A program made the translations under genes and the position numbers. A stretch of 64,000 nt of DNA from Streptomyces sp. CC208A (GTDB taxonomy: Bacteria > Actinomycetota > Actinomycetes > Streptomycetales > Streptomycetaceae): NCBI RefSeq assembly GCF_030010625.1, contig NZ_JASCXN010000023.1:62001-126000 (forward strand), read 5' to 3'. Positions 27,376 to 35,544 of the stretch are shown here, piece after piece; positions within the stretch are counted from its first letter, which is position 1; each line of letters starts with the position of its first letter. Under the pieces are notes generated by a model. It saw only the letters and a program-made list of their open reading frames with translations. It did not search any database and had not been told where the DNA came from.

Positions 27376-29208
27376 TCACGCGAGGGGGTTGGGGACGGTG
27401 CCGTGGACGGCCGCGTGCGGGCGGTCGGAGCGGTCCCGGTAGCCGTCCATGTGCAGACGGTTGCGGTTGAGGCAGAGCCGTTCGATCCGGGGAGTGAGCA
27501 GGTCGAAGAGGTCGAACCGGTCCTTCAGCTCGGGGAAGCGCTCCTGGTGGCGGAGGATCACGGCGCGGACGAGGGCCCAGAAGTCCGCTTCGGGTACCTG
27601 GAGTTGTTCCTCGCAGAGCGGGGCGAGGTAGCGGAAGACACCGACGAAGAGCCCCGAATGGATGAACTGGACGAGGAAACCGGGTTCCTCGGTGAGGAGG
27701 ACGGCGCGGACGTCGTCGGGCATCGTGTCGTGCTCGGGGAGCGGGTGGGCGCTGATGTTGACGTCGTCGACGAAGTCCTTGATCGCAAGCCGGACGGGGA
27801 CGTCCTGGTCGTCGTAGACGACGATCGCGTTCTCGCCGTGCGGGGAGAAGACGGTGCCGTAGCGGTAGAGGAAGTGGAGCAGCGGAGGCAGCAGCGCGGC
27901 GAAGAGGCGCCGGAGCCAGACGGTGGGGGCCAGGCCGGAGCGTTCGACGAGTTCGGCGACGAAGGCGCGGCCCCCGGGGTCGGTGTGGAGCAGGGAGGCG
28001 AGGGTACGGGCCCGCTCGCCGGGCGGCAGCCGGAGCGGTTCGCGCCAGATCGCGCCGAGCAGTTCCTTGTACTGGTACGGGACTTCGGGCAGCCGGTCGT
28101 AGAGGGGGTGTTCGACGGTGACGGAGGCGACTTCGCCGAGGAGGATCACGCCGCATTCGTCGCGGAGGAAGGGGTCGGCGTCGCGCAGGCCGTGGACCCA
28201 GGCGGTGACGGCGGGGGCGGCGAGGGTGCGCTCGGTGGGGAGGCCGCGCCAGACGAGGGTGTTGAGCACGGAGAGCGGCAGTTTGACGGTGTGCCGGTCG
28301 GGCCGGCTGGTGTTGAGGAAGGTACGGATGGACTGCTGCGGCAGGCGGAGGTCGCCGTCGGCGGGGAGGGGGACGACGGCTCCGGCGGCGATGGCGGGGG
28401 CGTAGAGCGGGAGCAGGACCTCGTCCCACTGCCAGGGGTGGACGGGCAGCAGCAGATAGCCGTCGGGGTCGAGTCCGCGGGCGGTGAGGTGGGTGCGGAA
28501 GGCGTCCCGGACGGCCGGGTCGAGCTCGCGGGCGTAGAGGCGGTCGGGGGTGTCGAGACCGGCGACACCGCGGTAGGCGGCGATGCGGTTGCTGACCGCG
28601 ATCCACGGGAGCCGGATGGCGCGACGGGCCTCGGGGGCCCAGCGGGCGGTATCGGAGGCGGAGAAGCCGATGCGGCCCTTGTTGAGGACGAGCCAGGGGT
28701 GCCCGGTCTGGTGGCCTTCGAGTTCGGCGTAGGAGAGGTCGGCGAGGCGGTCGGCGGTGAGGGCGGTGTGGTCGAGGCGGGCCTCGGCGGCGAGGGTGGT
28801 GGAGAGTTCGCGGATGAGGTGGCCGAGGGTGGCACCGTCGAGGTCGAGGAGGCGGCGGGCGCGGACGAGGAAGTCGAGGGGGTCGGTCAGCGGCCGGCCG
28901 CCGTGGGTGATCGTGTCGGGGGCGACGCGCCAGCTGCCGTAGGCGCCGCGGCGGGCGGTGAAGGCGAGGGTGGTGCCGTCGTCGAGGGTGAGGGCGTATT
29001 GGCGGGAGGCGTCGTCGCCTTCGCCGTCCTCCGGGACGGGGACGGGGTCGAGGATCTCCTCGTAGGCGAACTCGCCGAGGGCCTTGGCGAGGGTGCGGGC
29101 CGAGGCGCGGGCCCAGGCGGTGGGGTTGAGCTCGGGGGGCGCGAGCAGTTCGGGGGCGGCGGTCGCCGCGGGGCGTGCGGAGTCACGGGGTGCTGGGGAC
29201 GTCGTCAC
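27376..29208 (-). CDS. NRPS-independent siderophore (NIS) synthetase, IucA/IucC family
   Basis: 610 residues from a GTG with AGGAG upstream. NIS synthetases adenylate a carboxyl group (usually citrate) and couple it to an amine or hydroxyl. Family motifs: LEGHQTGHPWLVLNKGRIGF, LLLPVHPWQWDEVL, RTFLNTSRPDRHTVKLPLSVLNTLVWRGLP, the YGTVFSPHGENAIVVYDDQDVPVRLAIKDF nucleotide/metal block (given here across two adjacent motifs), and DDVNISAHPLP. The C-terminal end retains LCLNRNRLHMDGYRD, as in DesD/AlcC-like members. It is last in a four-gene operon with an acyltransferase, another NIS synthetase and an aminotransferase, and probably performs the second condensation or oligomerisation step. Product unknown. 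Confidence 0.92.
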   Translation of the reverse strand: MTTSPAPRDSARPAATAAPELLAPPELNPTAWARASARTLAKALGEFAYEEILDPVPVPEDGEGDDASRQYALTLDDGTTLAFTARRGAYGSWRVAPDTITHGGRPLTDPLDFLVRARRLLDLDGATLGHLIRELSTTLAAEARLDHTALTADRLADLSYAELEGHQTGHPWLVLNKGRIGFSASDTARWAPEARRAIRLPWIAVSNRIAAYRGVAGLDTPDRLYARELDPAVRDAFRTHLTARGLDPDGYLLLPVHPWQWDEVLLPLYAPAIAAGAVVPLPADGDLRLPQQSIRTFLNTSRPDRHTVKLPLSVLNTLVWRGLPTERTLAAPAVTAWVHGLRDADPFLRDECGVILLGEVASVTVEHPLYDRLPEVPYQYKELLGAIWREPLRLPPGERARTLASLLHTDPGGRAFVAELVERSGLAPTVWLRRLFAALLPPLLHFLYRYGTVFSPHGENAIVVYDDQDVPVRLAIKDFVDDVNISAHPLPEHDTMPDDVRAVLLTEEPGFLVQFIHSGLFVGVFRYLAPLCEEQLQVPEADFWALVRAVILRHQERFPELKDRFDLFDLLTPRIERLCLNRNRLHMDGYRDRSDRPHAAVHGTVPNPLA

Positions 29209-29270
29209 AAAGGACTCCTCGAAGTGGGAACCGCTGTGGGTCGAGCGGAGTTGTCAAGGACAGAGGGCGT

Positions 29271-30113
29271 TCACAGAACGTGACGGAGAGCCCGGTCACG
29301 GATCATGAGCGCGGCTCTTTTGTCGGGAAGGTCGACTTCCGCCGCGTAGCGGAAGCCGGCGCTGAGGAAGGCCGAGACGGAGGGGGTGTTGCGGATGTCG
29401 GGTTCGGCGACGACTCGTGTGCAGCGGGGACGGTGGTCGAGGACGAGATCGGCGACGGCGCGCAGGAGTGCGGTGCCGACCCCCCGGCCGCGGTCGGCGA
29501 CGCCTCCGAGGAGGAGATGGACGCCCGTGTCGTGCGGGTGTGCCGGGTAGGCGCGGGCGAGCGGGTCGAGGTCGGCGCGGTAGATCTCGAAGTAGCTCAT
29601 CGGGGTGGAGTCGAGCAGGCCGAGGCAGGGGACGCTGCGGCCGTCGCCTTCGAGTTGGGCGCGGACGTGGTCCGCGGTGACGGTGTCGGGGCCGGCGAGT
29701 TCCCAGAAGGCGGCCACGGCGGGGTCGTTCATCCACCGGGTGAGCAGGGACAGGTCGCGTTCCAGGCGGACGGGGACGAGCCGGAAGCTGCCGAAGCGGG
29801 TGTCCGCCGGTGCCCAGGAGGCGACGGAGTCGAGCAGATCGCCGTCGAGGCGTCCGTCCGTGGGGAGGTCATGGCCCTCGGCGACGGGGGGTGACGGCTG
29901 TCCGGCGGCGAGGAGGGCGACGAGGTCGTCGACACGCAGGTCGAGGGTGTCGTCGCCCGTCGGGTCACTCGTCGGGGCACCTACCGGGTCACTCGTCGGG
30001 GCGCCCGCCGAATCGTCTGCCGAGGCGGGCGTGGTGCCGATGCCGGTGCGGGTGCCGAGGGGTGTGTCGGGGTCCGTTCCGGGATTGTGTCCGTGGTCCG
30101 GGTGTATGGACAT
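29271..30113 (-). CDS. GNAT acyltransferase, IucB/RhbD-like siderophore tailoring enzyme
   Basis: 280 residues. A ~85-residue Pro/Asp/Thr-rich N-terminus, with a near-duplicated GAPTSDP segment, precedes a GNAT domain of the aerobactin/mycobactin acyltransferase type. Visible motifs are RFGSFRLVPVRLERDLSLLTRWMNDPAVAAFWEL, SYFEIYRADLDPLA, the acetyl-CoA loop GRGVGTALLRAV, and VAEPDIRNTPSVSAFLSAGF. Relatives acylate a (hydroxylated) diamine before NIS coupling. The ATG has GGAAG upstream. It is third in the operon, 101 bases after one NIS synthetase and 62 before the next. No hydroxylase gene accompanies it, so the acceptor may be a plain amine. Confidence 0.85.
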   Translation of the reverse strand: MSIHPDHGHNPGTDPDTPLGTRTGIGTTPASADDSAGAPTSDPVGAPTSDPTGDDTLDLRVDDLVALLAAGQPSPPVAEGHDLPTDGRLDGDLLDSVASWAPADTRFGSFRLVPVRLERDLSLLTRWMNDPAVAAFWELAGPDTVTADHVRAQLEGDGRSVPCLGLLDSTPMSYFEIYRADLDPLARAYPAHPHDTGVHLLLGGVADRGRGVGTALLRAVADLVLDHRPRCTRVVAEPDIRNTPSVSAFLSAGFRYAAEVDLPDKRAALMIRDRALRHVL

Positions 30114-30214
30114 GGGTGGTCTTCCGTGGTCGTGGGCGTCCCGGCGGGGGTGGGCGCGGGACGCGTCGGCGGGTGCGGGGCCGAGGGCGGCGGCGGGTGG
30201 CCGGCGTCCGGCGG

Positions 30215-32092
30215 TCAGGCGCGGAGGGGGTTGGTGATGGTGACGTAGACGGACTGGGTGTCGACGGGGCCGACCAGTTCGTCGAGGCCGTGGAGGCGGG
30301 TGAGGAGGTTGGCCTTGCTGCGGAGGGTGGCGGCTTCGAGGAGGCGGTGCGGGAGGGGTGAGCCGAGGCCGGTGGCGGAGGTGAGGAAGGAGCGGAAGGC
30401 GGCGAGCAGGATCCGCTCGTCGGCGAGGTGCTGGGCGCCGAACGCGCCGATCAGACCGAGGACGTTGTTGATGCCGAGGTAGTAGGCGAAGCGCTCGTCG
30501 GTGACCTGGTCGGAGACGAAGGTGTCGCTGTGGGCTCCGATGCCGGGGAGTCGGCTCTCCAGCTCGGCGCGGTGGGACTCGCGGAAGTAGTAGCCCTGGT
30601 TGTCGCGGTAGCGGCCGCCGGTGGGCCAGCCGTCGGCGTCGAGGAGGACCAGGGTGTTCTGCTGGTGGGCTTCCAGGGCGATGCCGGCGTGGCCGTCGAG
30701 CCAGAGGACGGGGCGGACGACCTGGTCGAGGTAGCGCAGGAACCACTCGGCGGAGACGGCGGCGACGGGGCGGCCGGTGCGGGCGGCGAGCCGGGTGACG
30801 AGGTCGGTGAGCCGGGAGCTCATGCCGGTGGTCCCCGGCCAGGGGCGGGGGGCGGTGAGGGCCGCGAGGCAGACGGCGTCGTCGCCGGGGCCGAAGGGGT
30901 TGTGCCGGATCATCAGGTCGAGTCCCGGCACGGGGGTGCCGTCGGGGGTGTCGACGGCGAGCCAGGCGGGGTCCCGGACGATGTCGAAGCCGGGGTGGGC
31001 GGCCTGCCACTCGTCGACGAGACCGGTGCGCAGGAGCCGGTGGACCTCGACGCCGCGGTGGAGCTCCTTGCGGAGGTTCTCCCGGCGGGAGTTGGTGATC
31101 CGCAGGCCGAGGGAGAGCTTCAGCATGGCGCGGGCGCCGGGGCGGTGGACGGTGCGGACGGAGGAGGTGGGGTGCCAGTGGCTCCCGTGGGGGCCCAGGT
31201 CGTGGAGGAGGCCCTGGTCGAGGAGGGCGCGGATGTCGGGGCGGTGGAGGAGTTCGCGGGCCTGCCAGGGGTGCAGGGGCAGGGGGGCGGTGCCGGTGGG
31301 GTGGGCGAGCCCTTCGGCGAGGCCGGTGGCGAGCTGTTCGGCGGCGACGGGGCGGCCCTGCTCGGTCCAGGCGGAGTCGGAGACGAGGAGGGAGTGGTCG
31401 ACGGCGAACCAGTGGAGGGGGAAGGAGCCGTGGAGTTCGGGCGAGTAGAGGCGGGACTCGGCGTCGGAGAGTCCTTCGCGGCTCTTGGGGGTGGGGTGGA
31501 GCGGGTGGCCGAGGAGGAGGGACTGTTCGGCGGCGAGGAAGAGGTCGGCGTCGGGGTGGGGCCGGGGGTCGCGGCGGCGTTCGGCGAGGAAGTCGGCGGT
31601 GCGGCGGACGGAGTCGGCGACGCGGCCGACGAGTTCGGTGGCTTCGGGGCGGCCGGTCTCGCGGCTGAGGAGGGCGGCGAGGGTGACGGCGTCGACGGCC
31701 GGGGCGCTGGAGGGAAGGCCTTCCAGAGCGGGGGGGCCGAAGCGGTGCCAGCCGGTGGGCGACCAGTAGCGGACGGGGACGAGGAGGGCGGTGCCGCTGG
31801 CGTCGAGGGGGACGCGGAGGGTGGTGGTGTCGGAGGCGGGGAGGTTCTTCTCCCGGACCCAGCAGCGCAGGAGGTTCTCGATGGTGGCGGCGTCGGCGGC
31901 CCGCTGGGGGTCGGGGTCGTCGAGGGGGTCGGCGGCGGAGGTGCCGGACCGGTGGGGGGCCGCGTCCGGGCCGGCTCCGGGGCGGGGGGTCCGGAGGGGG
32001 GCGGGGCCGGTGTGCTGGCGCGGGACCGTGGGCTCCTCGGCAGCGGGGTGGGTCTCGGTCTCGGGCAGCTGGGAGGTGGGGGTGGCGTTCAC
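30215..32092 (-). CDS. NRPS-independent siderophore (NIS) synthetase, IucA/IucC family
   Basis: 625 residues from a GTG preceded by AAGGAAA. Family motifs: LLLGHPLHPTPKSREG (N-terminal active-site block), LPLHPWQAREL, the nucleotide-binding MLKLSLGLRITNSRRENLRKEL, and the C-terminal LWLDGHAGIALEAHQQNTLVLLD, which carries the His and carboxylate residues. The chain ends with helical FerR/FhuF-like segments (YYLGINNVLGLIGAFG). It likely performs the first amide-forming step on citrate or a related acid. The first 60 residues are low-complexity. It starts 39 bases after the aminotransferase stop, so the genes are co-transcribed. Confidence 0.92.
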   Translation of the reverse strand: MNATPTSQLPETETHPAAEEPTVPRQHTGPAPLRTPRPGAGPDAAPHRSGTSAADPLDDPDPQRAADAATIENLLRCWVREKNLPASDTTTLRVPLDASGTALLVPVRYWSPTGWHRFGPPALEGLPSSAPAVDAVTLAALLSRETGRPEATELVGRVADSVRRTADFLAERRRDPRPHPDADLFLAAEQSLLLGHPLHPTPKSREGLSDAESRLYSPELHGSFPLHWFAVDHSLLVSDSAWTEQGRPVAAEQLATGLAEGLAHPTGTAPLPLHPWQARELLHRPDIRALLDQGLLHDLGPHGSHWHPTSSVRTVHRPGARAMLKLSLGLRITNSRRENLRKELHRGVEVHRLLRTGLVDEWQAAHPGFDIVRDPAWLAVDTPDGTPVPGLDLMIRHNPFGPGDDAVCLAALTAPRPWPGTTGMSSRLTDLVTRLAARTGRPVAAVSAEWFLRYLDQVVRPVLWLDGHAGIALEAHQQNTLVLLDADGWPTGGRYRDNQGYYFRESHRAELESRLPGIGAHSDTFVSDQVTDERFAYYLGINNVLGLIGAFGAQHLADERILLAAFRSFLTSATGLGSPLPHRLLEAATLRSKANLLTRLHGLDELVGPVDTQSVYVTITNPLRA

Positions 32093-32131
32093 GCGGGTTT
32101 CCTTGGTGAGGGGGCCGGGGGGCGGTCCGGG

Positions 32132-33862
32132 TCAGTGGGACGGTCCGGGAGCGGGCCGGTGGGGGGCGGGCGGCCGGGGGACGTGGGCCCGTTCGGCGGC
32201 GGCGAGGGCGTCGGCGAAGCGGTCGAGGACGGCGGTGGCCTGCTCGTCGGTGAGGGTGAGCGGGGGAAGGAGCCGTACGACGGCGGAGTGGCGGCCGCCG
32301 AGTTCCACGATGAGTCCGCGGGCGAGGCATTCCTGCCGGACGGCGCGGGCGAGGGCCGGGGCGGCGGGCGGGACGGGGTGTTCGGGGCCGGTGGCCTCGG
32401 GGTCGACGAGTTCGACGCCGATCATGAGGCCGCGGCCTCGGACGTCGCCGACGCAGGGGTGGGCGGCCCGGAGGCCCTGGAGGCGGCCGAGCATCCGGGC
32501 GCCGAGAGCGGCGGCCCGTTCGGCGAGCCGGTTCTCGCGGACGTACGCGAGGGTGGCGGTGCCGGCGGCCATGGCGAGCTGGTTGCCGCGGAAGGTGCCG
32601 GCGTGGGCGCCGGGTTCCCAGGCGTCGAGCCCGGAGCGGTACACGATGACGGCGAGCGGGAGAGAGCCGCCGATGGCCTTGGAGAGGACCATCACGTCGG
32701 GCACGACGCCGCTGTGCTCGACGGCCCAGAAGGCGCCGGTGCGGCCGACGCCGGTCTGGACCTCGTCCACGACGAGGGGGACGGAGTGGCGGGCGGTGAT
32801 GCTCCGCATGCGGCGCATCCAGGTGTCGGGGGCGGGCAGGACGCCGCCCTCGCCCTGGACGGCTTCCACGATCATCCCGGCGGGGGTGGCGACGCCGCTC
32901 TTGGGGTCGTCGAGGAGGCTCTCGGTCCAGCGGGCTGAGAGTTCGGCACCGTACTCGCCGCCGACGCCGAAGGGGCAGCGGTACGACTGGGGGTACGGGA
33001 GCCGGGTGACGCGGACGTCGTCGGCGCCGCCGGACACGGCGAGGGCTCCGGCGGTCATGCCGTGGTAGGCGCCCGTGAAGGCGAGGACGCCGCGTCGGCC
33101 GGTGGCGGTGCGGACCAGTTTCAGGGCGGCCTCGACGGCGTCGGTTCCGGCGGGCCCGCAGAACTGGACGCGGGCGTCGGCGGCGAGTTCCAGAGGGAGG
33201 GTGGCGAAGAGCTCGGAGGTGAAGGCGTCCTTGACGGGGGTGGCGAGGTCGAGGACGTGGAGGGGCGCGCCGGAGTCGAGGACCTTGTGGATGGCTTCGA
33301 GGACGACGGGGTGGTTGTGACCGAGGGCGAGGGTGCCGGCGCCGGAGAGGCAGTCGAGGTAGCGGCGTCCGTCGGCGCCCTCGATGGTCAGGCCGCGGGC
33401 GCGGACCGGCACGATCGGCAGCGAGCGGGCGTAGGTGCGGGCGGCGGACTCGCGCTGGGCCTGCCGGCGCAGGATGGCCTCGTAGCCGCTTCCCGCCGCC
33501 GTCCCGTAACCGCGCCGGGTCGACGCCATGGGGCCGCCCGCCGCGGCCCGGCCCGGGGCACGCCCCTTCGCCCCCGAGCTCCCTGCCGCCGCGCCCGCGC
33601 CCGCCACCGGTTCCGGGACGGCGCCTGCTCCCGTACGCCCGGCCGTGTCCGGGACGGCATCCGCGTCCAGCAAAGCATCCGCATCCGCATCCGCATCCGC
33701 ATCCGGGAGAGCGTCCATATCCGGTCCCTCTACCGGATCCGAGGCGGCTGCGATGGCCGGGCCCGCCGCCTGCCCCGGGGCGGTACCGGCGTCCGGGTCC
33801 GGGTCCGGCGCCGGGGTGGGGATGGTGGGGGCGGTGGCTGGAGCTGATTCGGTCACGGCCAC
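32132..33862 (-). CDS. Class III PLP aminotransferase, 2,4-diaminobutyrate type, with long disordered N-terminus
   Basis: 576 residues from the GTG at 33862, chosen for the GGGAGGA nine bases upstream; a GTG two codons on, or the ATG at 33529 giving 465 residues (the usual family size), are alternatives. The catalytic core is that of diaminobutyrate--2-oxoglutarate aminotransferases: YLDCLSGAGTLALGHNHP, FCGPAGTDAVEAALKL, GAYHGMTAGALA, EAVQGEGGVLPAP, VDEVQTGVGRTG, and MVLSKAIGGSLPLA with the PLP Lys. Such enzymes make 2,4-diaminobutyrate from aspartate semialdehyde, the precursor of diamine units in schizokinen-, rhizobactin- or achromobactin-like siderophores. The first ~140 residues are Ala/Pro/Asp-rich, with an (AD)n run. 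First gene of the siderophore operon. Confidence 0.85.
   Translation of the reverse strand: MAVTESAPATAPTIPTPAPDPDPDAGTAPGQAAGPAIAAASDPVEGPDMDALPDADADADADALLDADAVPDTAGRTGAGAVPEPVAGAGAAAGSSGAKGRAPGRAAAGGPMASTRRGYGTAAGSGYEAILRRQAQRESAARTYARSLPIVPVRARGLTIEGADGRRYLDCLSGAGTLALGHNHPVVLEAIHKVLDSGAPLHVLDLATPVKDAFTSELFATLPLELAADARVQFCGPAGTDAVEAALKLVRTATGRRGVLAFTGAYHGMTAGALAVSGGADDVRVTRLPYPQSYRCPFGVGGEYGAELSARWTESLLDDPKSGVATPAGMIVEAVQGEGGVLPAPDTWMRRMRSITARHSVPLVVDEVQTGVGRTGAFWAVEHSGVVPDVMVLSKAIGGSLPLAVIVYRSGLDAWEPGAHAGTFRGNQLAMAAGTATLAYVRENRLAERAAALGARMLGRLQGLRAAHPCVGDVRGRGLMIGVELVDPEATGPEHPVPPAAPALARAVRQECLARGLIVELGGRHSAVVRLLPPLTLTDEQATAVLDRFADALAAAERAHVPRPPAPHRPAPGPSH
33675..33704 (+). repeat. Hexanucleotide repeat in the aminotransferase N-terminus
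   Basis: Five exact copies of GCATCC in a row, encoding an alternating Ala-Asp run on the minus strand. Length variation by replication slippage would stay in frame. Confidence 0.85.
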
Positions 33863-34202
33863 GGCTCGGTGTCCTCCCGCGATAACAGTTGCGTTGCACA
33901 TCGGCGGACCGCCGGAGCATCCCCAAGGGCCGCTCCGGGCGCCACCGTTGTGTCCCCCGTCCGTACCAACGACGGGAACTGCCGGGGAACACGGGCCGAG
34001 GGCAAGATCCTTGGCGTGTCCCGGATCACGGCATGGCAACGGCCGGACCGGCTCCGGAACCGGAGGCGGGGCGCGTACCGTCCCCTCCGGCACCGGCATA
34101 GTGGGGGCCGTCGTTCCCGTGTCCGTTCGGACGCGGGTGCGACCGATGCTCAGACATGCACCAGATATGCACCAGTTGACGTAGTCCCAGGGGGATCACG
34201 AG
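33863..34202. other. Divergent spacer between siderophore operon and protease pair
   Basis: 340 bases holding the promoters of both units. I looked for an iron box of the DmdR1/IdeR type (TTAGGTTAGGCTCACCTAA-like) and saw none, and could not assign a Zur site. No RNA gene or strong hairpin recognised. Confidence 0.4.
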
Positions 34203-35393
34203 ATGCGATCGATTCGTCCGCTGCTGATGGCGGCGTCCGCCGTCGCGGCGCTGACGCTCACCGCGACGGCCTGCGGGCCGAGCGAGGAGAACGCGGGAGA
34301 CAAGCAGCCCAGTGCGCCGGTGAGCGAGAACCCGGGCGAGAACCCGCTCGACAAGATCAAGGTTCCGGAGGACCTGAAGCAGCGGCTGAAGGACCACGGG
34401 ATCGACGTCGACAAGTGGCGCGACGGCGAGTGGAAGAACTGGGACAAGGACAAGTGGCTTCGCGAGGCGAAGGACTTCATCAACCCGATCATCGAGGACC
34501 TCTGGGACCCGGACCGGATGCGGGACGCCGAGCGTCCGGAGCGGCCGGTCGAGGAGGAGGACATCTCGGGTGACGAGGGTGTCACCGACCCGACGCCGGA
34601 TCCGGTGAAGGCGGCGGCGGTGCCGGCGAAGTACCACGCCAACTCCCCGGCGTCCGGCAAGGTGTTCTTCGACGGGCCCGACGGTTCGATGGTCTGCTCG
34701 GCCACCGTGGTGAAGGACCCGGCCCACCCGGGCAAGTCCAATCTGGTGTGGACCGCCGGCCACTGCGTCCACAAGGGCAAGGAGGGCGGCTGGTACCGCA
34801 ACATCGCCTTCGTCCCGTCGTACAACGACGCCGCGATGGAGACCTCCGCCCTGGAGAAGGCGACGCGCGAGCAGATCGCCCCGTACGGCGTGTGGTGGGC
34901 GGACTGGGTGAAGACCTCCGACCAGTGGATCGCGCAGGGCGCCTCCACCGGTGGCGCGGGCGCCCCGTACGACTTCGCCGTCATCCAGGTGACGCCGGAG
35001 AAGGGTTCCACCGGCAAGTCGCTGGAGGAGACGGTCGGTACGGCCCTGCCGGTCGAGTTCAACGCCCCGGCGGTGCCGAAGATCGCGAGCATGACGGCGA
35101 CCGGTTACCCGGCGGCGCCGCCGTTCGACGGCCAGAAGATGTTCCGGTGCGCCGACAAGCCGGGCCGGCTGTCGCTGAAGGCGGACCAGCCGACGATGTA
35201 CCGGATCGGCTGCACGATGACGGCCGGTTCGTCCGGTGGCGGCTGGGTCGCCCAGGGCAAGGACGGGCAGCCGGCGCTGGTGTCGAACACCTCGATCGGC
35301 CCGTCGACGGCGGGCTGGCTGGCCGGTCCGCGCTTCGGCCCGGAGGCCAAGGCCGTCTTCGACGAGGTCAGCAAGAAGTACGCGGGGCAGTAG
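34203..35393 (+). CDS. Secreted lipoprotein serine protease (trypsin/V8-like), first of tandem pair
   Basis: 396 residues with a GGGGGA ribosome binding site. A signal peptide ends in a lipobox with Cys24 (LTATAC). Residues ~45-106 form a Trp-rich segment (LKDHGIDVDKWRDGEWKNWD, WLREAKDFINPIIEDLWDP) shared only with the next gene. The peptidase domain has all three catalytic residues: His187 (WTAGHC), Asp257 (YDFAVI) and Ser344 (TAGSSGGGW). It should be anchored on the outer face of the membrane. The pair probably arose by duplication. Substrate unknown; the closest family is the Glu-specific/V8-like trypsin-fold peptidases of actinobacteria. Confidence 0.88.
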   Translation: MRSIRPLLMAASAVAALTLTATACGPSEENAGDKQPSAPVSENPGENPLDKIKVPEDLKQRLKDHGIDVDKWRDGEWKNWDKDKWLREAKDFINPIIEDLWDPDRMRDAERPERPVEEEDISGDEGVTDPTPDPVKAAAVPAKYHANSPASGKVFFDGPDGSMVCSATVVKDPAHPGKSNLVWTAGHCVHKGKEGGWYRNIAFVPSYNDAAMETSALEKATREQIAPYGVWWADWVKTSDQWIAQGASTGGAGAPYDFAVIQVTPEKGSTGKSLEETVGTALPVEFNAPAVPKIASMTATGYPAAPPFDGQKMFRCADKPGRLSLKADQPTMYRIGCTMTAGSSGGGWVAQGKDGQPALVSNTSIGPSTAGWLAGPRFGPEAKAVFDEVSKKYAGQ

Positions 35394-35406
35394 GCCCGTT
35401 CAAACG

Positions 35407-35437
35407 CGGGGCCGGGGGGGGAGCGCCTCCGGCCCCG
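35407..35437 (+). terminator. Hairpin after first lipoprotein protease
   Basis: CGGGGCCGG and CCGGCCCCG arms (9 bp) around a 13-base loop, 14 bases past the stop and before the second protease gene. May terminate or attenuate. Confidence 0.6.
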
Positions 35438-35544
35438 GCGGCCCGGCATACTGTGCACCAGCGAATGGCGCGCTCATGACAATGAGTGACCGTGAGCGAG
35501 GAACACCCGCACGCAAGAGACACCTTCACGGGGGAACTCACCAC

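Noticed and set aside
27403..32938. Long plus-strand frames across the siderophore operon
   Set aside because: Gly/Glu/Val-rich antisense shadows of the NIS synthetase and aminotransferase genes, which carry all conserved motifs on the minus strand.
33863..34202. Iron box (DmdR1/IdeR type) upstream of the siderophore operon
   Set aside because: No TTAGG...CCTAA dyad present in the spacer; regulation left open.
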